DNA of 64,000 bases from Chitinophaga sp. HK235 (GTDB lineage: Bacteria; Bacteroidota; Bacteroidia; Chitinophagales; Chitinophagaceae). The position numbers were made by a program, and so were the translations under genes. The stretch covers positions 6,012,501-6,076,500 of the forward strand of contig NZ_CP073766.1 of the NCBI RefSeq assembly GCF_018255755.1. The letters are read 5' to 3'. Shown in pieces: positions 36,368-45,282 of this stretch. The notes under the pieces were generated by a model. The model ran no database searches, was not told where the DNA came from, and was given only the letters and a program-made list of their open reading frames with translations. Each line of letters begins with the position of its first letter. The first letter of the stretch is position 1.

Positions 36368-36935
36368 TCCCAGGGCTGAAGCCCTGGGCTATATTGGTTT
36401 TAAATTAGCCCGGGGTGTTAAAATAGAAAATATCCTGGGACTGAAGCATTGGGCTATATTGGTTTTAAATTAGCCCGGGGTGTTAAAATAGAAAATATCC
36501 TGGGACTGAAGCATTGGGCTATATTGGTTTTTAAATTAGCCTGGGGTGTTAAGATAGAAAATATTCCGGGACTGAAGCCCTGGGCTATATTGGTTTTAAA
36601 TTAGCCCGGGGTGTTAAAATAGAAAATATTCTGGGACTGAAGCATTGGGCTATATTGGTTTTAAATTAGCCCGGGGTGTTAAAATAGAAAATATTCTGGG
36701 GCTGAAGCATTGGGCTATATTGGTTTTAAATTAGCCTGGAGTATTAAAATAGAAAATCGCCAAGGACTTTAGCCTTGGAAATAATGATATACAAAAATGA
36801 GCAGGGCCCGGGATGTGTTTCCCGGGCCCTGCTCATTTTTATCCAGCCCTAAGCCTCTGGGCTATTATTGTATCGGGCTACCAGCTTAGCCCATCTATTA
36901 AAATCGAAAATAGCCCAGGGCTTCAGCCCTGGGAT
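36367..36935. repeat. repeat island 1: tandem ~65-bp units bounded by 26-bp inverted repeats
   Basis: The ends at 36367-36392 and 36910-36935 are perfect reverse complements, each itself a hairpin (CCCAGGGCT/AGCCCTGGG). Inside are about six head-to-tail units (starts near 36370, 36434, 36499, 36565, 36630, 36695), each with GGGCTATATTGGTTTTAAAT, a TAGCCCGGGGTGTTAAAATA segment and an AGAAAATAT tail. A related palindrome (36760-36778) and a strong terminator (36793-36840) follow. The island fills the space exactly from the stop of rsmE to the stop of convergent terC. There are no spacers, so it is not a CRISPR array. Confidence 0.95.
36793..36840. terminator. bidirectional terminator between rsmE and terC
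   Basis: A perfect 20-bp stem (36793-36812 with 36821-36840) with GC-rich core GCAGGGCCCGGG, an 8-base loop, and A5/T5 on the two sides. It sits inside repeat island 1. Confidence 0.95.
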
Positions 36936-37699
36936 TATAATTTAGGCTCTTTTAGTTCCACGGGAGTGCCATGTTTTTTGCGTACTCTCATATTCAGCAT
37001 TTCTACGCCGAAGGAGAAAGCCATTGCGAAATAAACATAGTTTTTCAGGTGGAGATCATGGGCTTTGTCCGCGTCCCAGCCTTCTACGATGAGGATAGCG
37101 CCTACCATTACAAGGAAGGATAGTGCCAGCATTTTGAGGGTGGGATGTTTGTGGATAAAGTCGCTGATACGGGGTGCAAACAGGAACATGACGATCATGG
37201 CGATTATAACGGCGATGATCATGATGGGCACTTGTTTGGCGAGACCAACGGCAGTGATGATACTATCGAAGGAGAAGACCGTATCGATGAGGATGATCTG
37301 ACCTACCACGTTGATCATGGAGGTGGTAGACTTGCTACTGTTGATGGATTGGGCTGTTTCTTCCTCCCCTTCCAGTTTGTGGTGGATTTCGAGCGTGGTT
37401 TTGATCAGCAGAAACAGGCCGCCTCCCAGCATGATCAGGTCGCGCAGGCTGAAGCCGTGGCTGCCGATGTGGAACAGCGGGTTGACAGCCCTGACAATGT
37501 ATCCGATACAGAGCAGGAGGATAATACGTACAGCGATGCCGGTAAACATCCAGATGCGTCGTGCAGCGGGGCGTTTTTCGGCGGGGAGCCGGTTCATGAC
37601 GATGGATACGAAGATAACGTTGTCGATGCCCAGCACGACTTCCATGAGCACCAGCGTAAAGAGGCTGATGAGCGATTCAGCAGTCAGAAATTGTTCCAT
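36935..37699 (-). CDS. TerC-family integral membrane protein
   Basis: 254 aa with about seven membrane segments. The two conserved acidic motifs LGIDNVIF (second helix) and DTVFSFDSII (fourth helix) are present, as in TerC/Alx/YceF proteins. Family members affect metal (Mn2+) export or tellurium resistance; the specific role is not known. It is transcribed leftward just after pyrD in the same direction, 24 bp apart, so the two may be one operon. Confidence 0.93.
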   Translation of the reverse strand: MEQFLTAESLISLFTLVLMEVVLGIDNVIFVSIVMNRLPAEKRPAARRIWMFTGIAVRIILLLCIGYIVRAVNPLFHIGSHGFSLRDLIMLGGGLFLLIKTTLEIHHKLEGEEETAQSINSSKSTTSMINVVGQIILIDTVFSFDSIITAVGLAKQVPIMIIAVIIAMIVMFLFAPRISDFIHKHPTLKMLALSFLVMVGAILIVEGWDADKAHDLHLKNYVYFAMAFSFGVEMLNMRVRKKHGTPVELKEPKL

Positions 37700-37723
37700 A
37701 TAGGTTGTAATTGAGATGCGGTA

Positions 37724-38749
37724 TTATTTACGCAGCCCTGCACAGATCTTCTTTACGATGGTAGGTCCTTCGTAAATGAAGCCGGTATATACCTGTACCA
37801 GTGAAGCGCCGGCATCCAGTTTTTCCTGTGCATCGGCGGCGGTGAAGATGCCACCGGCGGCGATGATAGGAATGTTGCCTTTACTACGGGTATGGATATA
37901 TTTTATCACGGCCGTGGATTTTTCTTTTACAGGGAGACCACTTAGTCCGCCTGCACCAATTTCCGTAACCGTGGCTGCCGGTGTGGCGAGGCCTTCCCGG
38001 CTGATGGTGGTATTGGTAGCCACGATACCTGCGAGTTTGGTTTCCTGTACGATTTCGATGATATCGTCCAGTTGCTCGTTGGTCAGGTCGGGAGCTATCT
38101 TCAACAGAATAGGTTTGGGTTTGAGTTTCTGTGCGTTGAGCAGTTGCAGATGATGAAGCAGCTGCTTGAGGGGTTCCTTCTCCTGCAGGGCCCGCAGGTT
38201 GGGTGTATTGGGAGAGCTGACATTTACGACAAAATAGTCTGCCACGTCATAAAGGGCGTGAAAACACTTTTCGTAGTCGCTGACAGCTTCTTCGTTGGGA
38301 GTATTTTTGTTTTTACCGATGTTGCCGCCAACGATAATATTAGATTTTTTACGTTGCAGTCTCTTAGCTGCGGCGGGGGCTCCTTCATTGTTGAAGCCCA
38401 TCCGGTTGATCAGGGCCTTATCTGCCGGGAGGCGGAAAAGGCGCGGCTGGTCGTTGCCTGGCTGAGCCAGCGGGGTAACAGTCCCGATTTCAACAAACCC
38501 GAATCCGAGACAGGACAGTTCATCAATGTATTTGGCGTCTTTATCGAAACCTGCAGCCAGCCCTACCGGGTTGGAAAAATGCAGGCCGAATAATTCCCGT
38601 TCCAGTCCGCTGGTTTTAACATCACAGCAGGCTCTCAGTACATTTTTGCCAAACGGGAGCGCATAAATTGTTTTCATCCCACGCATTACAAGGTGGTGGA
38701 TCTTTTCCGGCTGAATGCGGAATAACAGTTTTTTAATCAGTTGGTACAT
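37724..38749 (-). CDS. pyrD: dihydroorotate dehydrogenase (quinone), class 2
   Basis: 341 aa. The N-terminal helix pair (LIKKLLFRIQPEKIHHLVM) that docks on the membrane marks class 2. The FMN barrel has VGLAAGFDKDA, NRMGFNNEG and the catalytic-serine segment VNVSSPNTPNLR, and ends with IIAAGGIFTAADA. It oxidises dihydroorotate to orotate in pyrimidine synthesis, passing electrons to quinone. A perfect -7 box lies 7 bases before its ATG. Confidence 0.97.
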   Translation of the reverse strand: MYQLIKKLLFRIQPEKIHHLVMRGMKTIYALPFGKNVLRACCDVKTSGLERELFGLHFSNPVGLAAGFDKDAKYIDELSCLGFGFVEIGTVTPLAQPGNDQPRLFRLPADKALINRMGFNNEGAPAAAKRLQRKKSNIIVGGNIGKNKNTPNEEAVSDYEKCFHALYDVADYFVVNVSSPNTPNLRALQEKEPLKQLLHHLQLLNAQKLKPKPILLKIAPDLTNEQLDDIIEIVQETKLAGIVATNTTISREGLATPAATVTEIGAGGLSGLPVKEKSTAVIKYIHTRSKGNIPIIAAGGIFTAADAQEKLDAGASLVQVYTGFIYEGPTIVKKICAGLRK

Positions 38750-38756
38750 TGCGCGA

Positions 38757-38764
38757 CAAAGATA
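38757..38764 (-). promoter_or_regulatory. -7 promoter box TATCTTTG for pyrD
   Basis: A perfect TANNTTTG on the minus strand, 7 bases before the ATG at 38749; implies a leaderless or near-leaderless start. Confidence 0.6.
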
Positions 38765-38838
38765 ACTATGATTTAAATGATTTTTAACTGTGATGTATAT
38801 GATTTCAATGATTCTCTCTATGTGCGAAGAGGTAACGG

Positions 38839-39019
38839 TGATTTACCTGATTTTTCTGATTCTCCTGATGAGGAAAGAGGGGTGTTTGAGAATATTTTTA
38901 TGTTTTGGAAGGAAAAAATATAAAAACATTCATTCGTCATTTATCTGAATAAGTATAACAAAAAATTAGCATAAAACGGTCTTTGGACGTCAGGAGAATC
39001 AGGAAAATCAGATAAATCA
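38839..39019. repeat. 181-bp element with 30-bp imperfect terminal inverted repeats
   Basis: Arms at 38839-38868 and 38990-39019 match at 28 of 30 positions; they consist of TGATT/CTGAT-type words. The 121-bp interior is AT-rich. The right arm ends just before the sigma-factor -7 box. Related direct copies stand at 62988-63081. Confidence 0.75.
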
Positions 39020-39023
39020 TAGT

Positions 39024-39031
39024 TATATTTG
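39024..39031 (+). promoter_or_regulatory. -7 promoter box TATATTTG for the ECF sigma gene
   Basis: A TANNTTTG match 9 bases upstream of the ATG at 39041. It overlaps a possible TTG start at 39029, which is a reason to prefer the ATG. Confidence 0.55.
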
Positions 39032-39040
39032 TGCCTCATC

Positions 39041-39568
39041 ATGTTGGAACTCCATTCATTCGAATTATTGTTCCGGGAAAATCATGCTCAATGCATAGCC
39101 TTTGCCACTCACTACATGGGAGATCCCCACGGGGCGGAGGAAGTAGTTCAGCAAGTGTTTCTGCGGCTATGGGAAAAGCGGGATAGTATAACTATTACCG
39201 GCCCGGTAAAGGCATACCTGTTTTCGGCTATCCGGAATACGGCCATCAGTCAGTGGCGTAAGGAAAATGTCAGGTCTGACCGGGAAACCTATTACAGTAA
39301 TATCAGGGATACGGCCACTGAGGCCACAGACCAGGCCAGGGAACTGGAACGACTGTATCAGCAGGCGCTGGAGCGACTGCCGGAACGGTGTAGGGAAGTT
39401 TTCGTCCTGAGCCGGCAACAGCAGATGAAATATGCTGAGATTGCAGCCACCCTCGACATTTCGGTAAAAACTGTTGAGAATCATATGGGGAAGGCACTTC
39501 GTATCCTGCATGAGGAACTGAAAGAATACCTGCCCCTGTTGCTTATAATTTTATTTTCAAAAAAATAG
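39041..39568 (+). CDS. ECF-type RNA polymerase sigma-70 factor
   Basis: 175 aa from ATG at 39041. Region 2 is FRENHAQCIAFATHYMGDPHGAEEVVQQVFLRLWEK-like, binding the -10 element and core polymerase, and region 4 contains ALERLPERCREVFVLSR with a helix-turn-helix MKYAEIAATLDISVKTVENHM. It belongs to the Bacteroidota FecI-like group and is paired with the FecR gene 89 bp downstream. It probably drives the receptor at 40781. A hairpin (39571-39603) lies between it and fecR. Confidence 0.95.
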   Translation: MLELHSFELLFRENHAQCIAFATHYMGDPHGAEEVVQQVFLRLWEKRDSITITGPVKAYLFSAIRNTAISQWRKENVRSDRETYYSNIRDTATEATDQARELERLYQQALERLPERCREVFVLSRQQQMKYAEIAATLDISVKTVENHMGKALRILHEELKEYLPLLLIILFSKK

Positions 39569-39570
39569 AG

Positions 39571-39603
39571 GACGCATAGGGGAAGTACATTTTCCCATGC
39601 GTC
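39571..39603 (+). terminator. hairpin between sigma factor and FecR genes
   Basis: GACGCAT-A-GGG pairs with CCCATGCGTC (10 pairs, one bulge), loop 12 bases, followed by TATTTATTT. It may attenuate the transcript before the anti-sigma gene. Confidence 0.5.
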
Positions 39604-39657
39604 TATTTATTTAGACCCCCTGCCGGTGGCAGGAACAACAAAAACTTACAACTACGC

Positions 39658-40650
39658 ATGACATCAACCTTTTCTGATGAGGCACTGTATACCTTGCTCT
39701 GCAAGTATCTGCTGGGAGAAGCGGACAAGGAGGAGCATGCCTGGGTAGAATCCTGGTTACAGGAAGATGCAGGCAATCCCGAATTGCTGGCGTCACTTCA
39801 TAAAGTGCTGCGCACCGCCACTGAACAGGCGGTGGACGTAAAAGTAGATACGGACCGCTCCTGGCAGCAGCTGTATGAAAAAATGGACGTGGCTCCCAAA
39901 GAAACACAGCCCGGGCCGGTCATGACAGCCGTGCCGGGTGGCAGAAAAGGAGGTCTTTATACCTGGCTCAAAGTAGCCGCAGTATTGCTGATAGTCCTGG
40001 GAGCAGGATGGTGGTTTATAGCAGGTAAAAAGCCAGCTGCCATTTATGCGGGGCCAATGATGGCCCACCTGGAGGATGGCAGTAGTGTACAGTTGGAGGA
40101 AGCCGCCAGGCTGGAACTGGCCAGAGGCTTCAATACCAGCAACAGAAAAGTGAGCCTGCAGGGTGTGGCTACCTTTGATGTAGCCGGCAATGCAGCACAA
40201 CCCTTTATTGTGATGCTCGGACGTACAGAAGTGAAAGTGCTGGGTACCCGTTTTACGGTACGTTATGAACCCGACAAACAGGCCCTCTCCGTTCATGTTG
40301 CCAGTGGTAAGGTGATGGTGATCGATCATGAGAAAGCCGACAGCGTAGTGCTTACACCAGGCATGTTGCTGCAGCACGACAGTGTTCGTCCGGTTTTCCG
40401 TATCGCCGCACATGTGGAGGACATACAGAAAAAGTCACTTGCTTTCAGGGATACACCGCTGGAAGAAGTATTACATACGATTACAGAAGTGTATGATGTG
40501 AAAGTGGAGCTGGAAGATACTTCCCTGCTGAAGCTGACGGTCAGCACCACCTTTAATGGTGAAAGCATTGATGAGGTTATCAGTGCGCTGGCCATGACGC
40601 TTAATGCATCATGGGAGAAGACAGGTGACAGACAGTATAAATTGAAATAG
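39658..40650 (+). CDS. FecR-family anti-sigma factor
   Basis: 330 aa. The N-terminal cytoplasmic region (1-95) binds the sigma factor, followed by one membrane span (LKVAAVLLIVLGAGWWFIAG), a periplasmic FecR domain (DGSSVQLEEAARLELARGF ... VLGTRFTVRYEP) and the C-terminal DUF4974 (FRDTPLEEVLHTITEVYDVKVEL). It relays the ligand-occupied state of the receptor to the sigma factor. It is followed by a long perfect hairpin before the receptor gene. Confidence 0.95.
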   Translation: MTSTFSDEALYTLLCKYLLGEADKEEHAWVESWLQEDAGNPELLASLHKVLRTATEQAVDVKVDTDRSWQQLYEKMDVAPKETQPGPVMTAVPGGRKGGLYTWLKVAAVLLIVLGAGWWFIAGKKPAAIYAGPMMAHLEDGSSVQLEEAARLELARGFNTSNRKVSLQGVATFDVAGNAAQPFIVMLGRTEVKVLGTRFTVRYEPDKQALSVHVASGKVMVIDHEKADSVVLTPGMLLQHDSVRPVFRIAAHVEDIQKKSLAFRDTPLEEVLHTITEVYDVKVELEDTSLLKLTVSTTFNGESIDEVISALAMTLNASWEKTGDRQYKLK

Positions 40651-40670
40651 ACATTACCTATAACATTATG

Positions 40671-40716
40671 GCGAACTTGCGGGGAGATCATACCGCTGAT
40701 CTCCCCGCAAGTTCGC
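40671..40716 (+). terminator. long perfect hairpin between fecR and the receptor gene
   Basis: 20-bp perfect arms (40671-40690 and 40697-40716), each about 60% G+C, with a 6-base loop TACCGC. No U-run follows, so it is a stability or attenuation element rather than a standard intrinsic terminator. Confidence 0.7.
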
Positions 40717-40780
40717 TATTCATCGTTTGTTGCAGGTACTGTGGTAGTATATATCCCAATAACAAGTCATTCATTAAATT

Positions 40781-43423
40781 ATGTCGTTAGCCGGAAAACT
40801 GGTGACGGGTACCATATGTATAATATTATGTTTCCCGTTAAAAGTTTCAGGGTGGGATTGGCAAACAAGAGTCACAGTGGTAGTAAGGGACCAGCCCCTA
40901 AGGGTGGTGTGTGAAATACTGGAGAAAGAATACGGCATCCATTTTTCATATAGCAGGGAACTTGTAGACTTATCCCGTAAAATTACCGTCACAGCTCATC
41001 AACAGCGGCTCAGAAGCCTGCTGGAGCAGTTGTTTGCGCCCGATGATATCCGGTTTACCCGGGTAGGAGACCAGCTGGTACTACAACAGGAAAGGCGTAT
41101 CAACCGTACCATCAGCGGATATGTACAGGATGCAGTAAGTGGCGAAAAACTACCCGGAGCCACTATCTATGCCCCTTCCCTTAAACAGGGAACTACTACT
41201 AATCAGTATGGATTCTTCAGTTTAACGACTGTTAAAGATACCAACAGCCTGGTAGTGTCCTATGTAGGATACGAGTCTGCACTGTTGCCGGTAGAAGGCC
41301 AGGCCAACAGGATATTGCTGGTACCGCTGCAGCCCCTGCCCAGCCTGCAGGAAGTGGTGATCAGTGGTACAGATAAAACAAAACTGCAGGACCAGACGCA
41401 GATGAGCAAGGTAAACCTGCCACTGGCAGCTGTAAAGTCAATGCCTAAACTGTTAGGAGAAGCTGATGTGATGCGCACCCTGCAGTCTATGCCCGGCGTT
41501 GGCGGTGGTATGGACGGCGCTGGAGGTCTCCATGTACGTGGCGGCAGCCCGGACCAGAACCTTATCCTCATGGATGGCACCCCTGTATTTAACTTCTCCC
41601 ATTTTTTCGGGGTATACTCCCTGCTCAATGCCGATGTGGTAAAATCAGCCGACCTCTATAAAGGCGCTTTCCCGGCCCGCTTTGGCGGACGCCTCTCCTC
41701 TGTGGTGGACATCTCCCTCAAAGACGGGGACATGCGGCATTATCATGGTGATGTGGCCATCGGAATGATATCGGCCAAGTTTAACCTGGAAGGACCTATT
41801 GTAAAAGACAAAACATCTTTCATCGTTTCTGCCCGCCGCTCTTACCCCGACCTCGTATATAACATGGCACTCAAAACAGACACCGACTTCGGAAAAGATG
41901 GTGCTTTTTTTGCCTACTTTTATGATGTCAACGCCAAAATCAACCATATCTTTTCAGCCAAAGACCGTATTTACCTGAGCTTATATAAAGGAGAAGATAA
42001 TCTGCTGATCCGCACAGTACCGGATACAATGAATATGGACAATGCCGGCCGTCTTACAGAAAGCAGCCATTTTCAGCTGAAGTGGGGTAATACCATTGGC
42101 GGATTGCGATGGAATCATATCTACAATACCCGACTTTTTTCCAACATCAGCCTTAATTATTCCCAGTACGCCTTCCGGACAGAATTCGGATTTAAATACA
42201 CCATGCCGGTGGTGGGGACAACCTCCGATCAGTATGGTAAATACAGCTCCCGTATGGAAAACGCCGGCATCAAAGTAGATTTTGACTACCGGCCTATGCC
42301 TAACCACTCTATCCGTTTTGGTGGTGCACTGACAGGACATTATTTCAAACCGGGCATCAGTGAATTCTCCGACAAGGGAAGTACTATAAAACCACTGGAT
42401 TCTACGGGTACCGGTTTCCGGACCAGAGGGGCTGAAATGCTGCTGTATGCGGAAGATGACTGGCGGCTGCTGCCCGATCTGTTTGCCAATGTGGGTTTTC
42501 ACGCTTCCGGTTTTCTGGTGGAAGGCCGCTTTTATCATTCCATACAACCAAGGCTGGGACTGCGCTATATGCTGCCACGCAACTGGGCGGTGAAAGCCTC
42601 CTATACCCATATGAACCAGTATATTCACCTGTTGTCTACAGCCGGTACTTCCCTGCCTACAGACATATGGGTACCTTCCACCCAACGGGTGGCACCCATG
42701 TATTCACGGCAGGTGGCTGCAGGTGTTGCCAAAACCAGCACCAACCTCGCTTTTGAGTTTTCGCTGGAAGGGTATTACAAGTCGATGTACAATATGATTG
42801 AGTATGCGACCAATGATATGCTGATCAATGAAGACGTGAAACGCTGGGATGAGAGTGTGGTGATTGGTAAAGGCTGGAGCTACGGCGGAGAGGTAATGGT
42901 GAAAAAACAGAAAGGTTCTACCACTGGCTGGATAGGGTATACATTGTCCTGGAGTAATCGTCAGTTTCCTGGTGTCAACAATGGAAAAATATTCCCCTAT
43001 AAATACGACCATCGTCATGATGTGGAAGTTGTGTTGTCGCAACGTATCGGCAAAAGCTGGGAACTATCTGCTTCCTGGCATTATACGACCGGGGCGCCAC
43101 TCACCCTGCCAGTGTCCAGTTACCATGGTGTAGGCACCGCCTCTCCCTGGGACCCCGGGAACACCGATGTGTCGGTAGACAGATACGACGGCCGCTATAA
43201 CTACCGGGCTGCTGATATACACCGCCTGGATGTGGGTATCACCTACTCCAAACAGAAAAAATATTGGCGTAAAAGCTGGAACTTCAGCATTTACAATGTA
43301 TACAACCAGAAGAACCCGTTCATTTATTATATGAAGCGGGATGAAATAGAAAAACAACGCTACCTGTCGAAGATAACGGTATTGCCTATACTACCTAGTA
43401 TTACTTATTCTATCAAGTTTTAA
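40781..43423 (+). CDS. FecA-type TonB-dependent receptor with N-terminal STN domain
   Basis: 880 aa. A signal peptide is followed by an STN (secretin/TonB N-terminal) domain, about 30-105, that contacts FecR. Then come a carboxypeptidase-like beta-sandwich (about 110-195), a plug (GGGMDGAGGLHVRGGSPDQNLILMDG) and a 22-strand-type barrel ending in ITYSIKF. The STN domain plus upstream sigma/FecR pair marks a trans-envelope signalling transporter. The downstream DUF4249 lipoprotein is its likely surface partner. It is not a classic SusC and has no SusD. Ligand unknown. Confidence 0.94.
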   Translation: MSLAGKLVTGTICIILCFPLKVSGWDWQTRVTVVVRDQPLRVVCEILEKEYGIHFSYSRELVDLSRKITVTAHQQRLRSLLEQLFAPDDIRFTRVGDQLVLQQERRINRTISGYVQDAVSGEKLPGATIYAPSLKQGTTTNQYGFFSLTTVKDTNSLVVSYVGYESALLPVEGQANRILLVPLQPLPSLQEVVISGTDKTKLQDQTQMSKVNLPLAAVKSMPKLLGEADVMRTLQSMPGVGGGMDGAGGLHVRGGSPDQNLILMDGTPVFNFSHFFGVYSLLNADVVKSADLYKGAFPARFGGRLSSVVDISLKDGDMRHYHGDVAIGMISAKFNLEGPIVKDKTSFIVSARRSYPDLVYNMALKTDTDFGKDGAFFAYFYDVNAKINHIFSAKDRIYLSLYKGEDNLLIRTVPDTMNMDNAGRLTESSHFQLKWGNTIGGLRWNHIYNTRLFSNISLNYSQYAFRTEFGFKYTMPVVGTTSDQYGKYSSRMENAGIKVDFDYRPMPNHSIRFGGALTGHYFKPGISEFSDKGSTIKPLDSTGTGFRTRGAEMLLYAEDDWRLLPDLFANVGFHASGFLVEGRFYHSIQPRLGLRYMLPRNWAVKASYTHMNQYIHLLSTAGTSLPTDIWVPSTQRVAPMYSRQVAAGVAKTSTNLAFEFSLEGYYKSMYNMIEYATNDMLINEDVKRWDESVVIGKGWSYGGEVMVKKQKGSTTGWIGYTLSWSNRQFPGVNNGKIFPYKYDHRHDVEVVLSQRIGKSWELSASWHYTTGAPLTLPVSSYHGVGTASPWDPGNTDVSVDRYDGRYNYRAADIHRLDVGITYSKQKKYWRKSWNFSIYNVYNQKNPFIYYMKRDEIEKQRYLSKITVLPILPSITYSIKF

Positions 43424-43424
43424 A

Positions 43425-44288
43425 ATGAATAGTATGAGAATGTTTTTTGCTGGTGGAATATTATTATTGGCAGGGCTGCTGACCAGCTGTGAACAGCGGG
43501 TGAATATTCAGTTGCCTTATGATGGCGATAAAATTGTGGTGAATAGTTTACTGCAGCCGGATAGTGTGGCTTATATCCGCGTTACCCGTAGTGTGCCGGC
43601 TAATGTTTACGATGATAGCGGGTTTCAGGAGATCAGCAATGCCCAGGTAGTGTTGCAGCAGGATGGTGTAGACCTGACACCTTTACAATCGCAGGTGATC
43701 AAAGGGCGAACCTATTTTGTATCAAAAGAAAAGATGACTACCGGTAAGGTATATACGATAAAAGCTGCTGCCAGTGGTATGATACCCGTGAGTGGAGAAG
43801 ATACCCTGCCTCCTCCGCCTGTTGTCTATGATCCTGCTACACAGCGTGGCAGCACCAAGGTGCAGTTTATACTGGAAGACCGTGCCGGTGTACCGGATTA
43901 CTACCAGATACGCCTTTTTACCTATGGACCTGATATGACGCCGGATACTATTCGCTCATTCCGTTTGGACCCTGTTTTAAGTAATAATCTTATCGATGCC
44001 ATCGCCAATAGCTACTATCCCACGCTGATGATGAGCGACACACGCTTCGATGGCAAAACAGCCACCTTCGTGCTTGAAACGGACCTGCCCATCAATGCTT
44101 CGCAGGTAATGGTAGAGGTCAGTGCGCTGACTAAAAACGCCTACCTTTATTTCCGCTCTATATCAATGCAGCAAAGGACCACCGGAGGACTGATCACTGA
44201 GCCAGTTACGGTATTTACGAATGTGCGTAATGGCTATGGTATAGTCGCTGGTATCAATTCAAAGCGGCTGGTGTTCAAAGCGGAATAA
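43425..44288 (+). CDS. DUF4249 family lipoprotein
   Basis: 287 aa, starting 1 base after the receptor stop, so it is translationally coupled. A lipoprotein signal ends in LLTSC. Beta-rich sequence with INIQLPYDGDKIVVNSLLQPDSVAYIRVTRS-like content near the N-terminus is typical of DUF4249. Genes of this family routinely follow such TonB receptors and probably act as accessory surface lipoproteins. Substrate unknown. Confidence 0.88.
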   Translation: MNSMRMFFAGGILLLAGLLTSCEQRVNIQLPYDGDKIVVNSLLQPDSVAYIRVTRSVPANVYDDSGFQEISNAQVVLQQDGVDLTPLQSQVIKGRTYFVSKEKMTTGKVYTIKAAASGMIPVSGEDTLPPPPVVYDPATQRGSTKVQFILEDRAGVPDYYQIRLFTYGPDMTPDTIRSFRLDPVLSNNLIDAIANSYYPTLMMSDTRFDGKTATFVLETDLPINASQVMVEVSALTKNAYLYFRSISMQQRTTGGLITEPVTVFTNVRNGYGIVAGINSKRLVFKAE

Positions 44289-44931
44289 TATGCTGTTTTT
44301 TCTTTCTTAATATAAAATTTCCCGATTCGATAAACCTCTTACAGTTTTGTGACGTAGCTTTGAGAAACAAATTAACTGGCCGCAGTTTGTACCCACTATC
44401 CTCTGCATCAAACTACTGATGTTGGTAGTGTATTCATTACACTTATTGATACGATAAAAATACTTTGATGGACTTTTTTATCTGAGTCCCATCAGGAGAG
44501 TATATGTATATACTCTCCCAGCATAACCTGCGGGATAATGGCGGAAAAATTGTTCCTGCGGGCCGGTGGTTGCCCTATCCCGGGTAGGGCGACCATCATT
44601 TCTTATGCATGCTCCCCATTTTATTCTTCTTCTGAAATACTAACCTTGACGTATACACGACGCTTAATGCCGGCAGAAGGAAGACACTTTTTAGGATACC
44701 GGTTGCTAAAAAAATGTTAAGGAAACTTTCCTTTTTGCGTAAATCGTTTTCCTGATCCGATAATAGTACTTGTATACCACGGTTTACTTTTGCTGTATAA
44801 AAATATGCTTCGATACATAGAAAGAGAAAGTATCTGTTGTTTGTAACACCATTATTAGTAAAGAGTGATGAAACAAAAGTCCTGACAGCGGCCGTACAAC
44901 CGGCCGCTGGAGGCACTAACCGCGATAGCTT
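44289..44931. other. 643-bp intergenic region after the DUF4249 gene
   Basis: No gene accepted. Short open frames at 44538-44720 (+) and 44596-44916 (-) overlap each other, have odd composition and show no domain. Two palindromes are present: 44495-44518 (arms GGAGAGTATA/TATACTCTCC, loop TGTA), possibly ending the receptor operon, and 44887-44908. Confidence 0.6.
44887..44908. repeat. GC-rich hairpin upstream of the small Cys protein
   Basis: Arms AGCGGCCG/CGGCCGCT with loop TACAAC. It lies 23 bases before the ATG at 44932 and is probably in the leader of that mRNA; a regulatory role is possible. Confidence 0.55.
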
Positions 44932-45282
44932 ATGTGTAATTATCAGACTTTATATCATGGTCAGAATGGATATGTGATCCGTTGCCCTCACTGTAAAGGT
45001 ATACAGCTTGCTTTTGGTACCAGTGTTGTTAACCTTGCTCCGGAAGAGTTTTCTTGTTTTGCAGATATGGTTGTCCGCTTGTCAGACGGTAAGGAAGCCT
45101 GTTATCCGGAGAATGAAAAAAGTATTTGTTTGCCTTTGCCGGCAGATCATGTGATGATGTTGCTGACGCCGGCAGAGACAGGCAGGCTGGCATCCATGGT
45201 GATGGAAGTACGGGCTTTGCTCGAAGCTTATCAGATTCTGGAAGCTGCCTCCCCTTATTCCTCCGACGCCTACGGGGAATAG
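44932..45282 (+). CDS. DUF6686-like small protein with a CxxC pair
   Basis: 116 aa, soluble. The N-terminal NGYVIRCPHCKGIQLAFGT has a CxxC pair that looks like half of a zinc ribbon, followed by a helical C-terminal half. This pattern (GY...CxxC...LAFG) matches a small Bacteroidota family that I recall as DUF6686; the identification is from memory. No function is known. Solo gene with a hairpin in its leader. Confidence 0.65.
   Translation: MCNYQTLYHGQNGYVIRCPHCKGIQLAFGTSVVNLAPEEFSCFADMVVRLSDGKEACYPENEKSICLPLPADHVMMLLTPAETGRLASMVMEVRALLEAYQILEAASPYSSDAYGE

Noticed and set aside
36367..36935. CRISPR array
   Set aside because: Units follow each other with no unique spacers, unit length is 65 bp, and there are no cas genes in the window. 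The same holds for 47943-48491.
44538..44916. two overlapping short frames on opposite strands
   Set aside because: Neither shows a domain or plausible start; both sit in AT-rich intergenic sequence.
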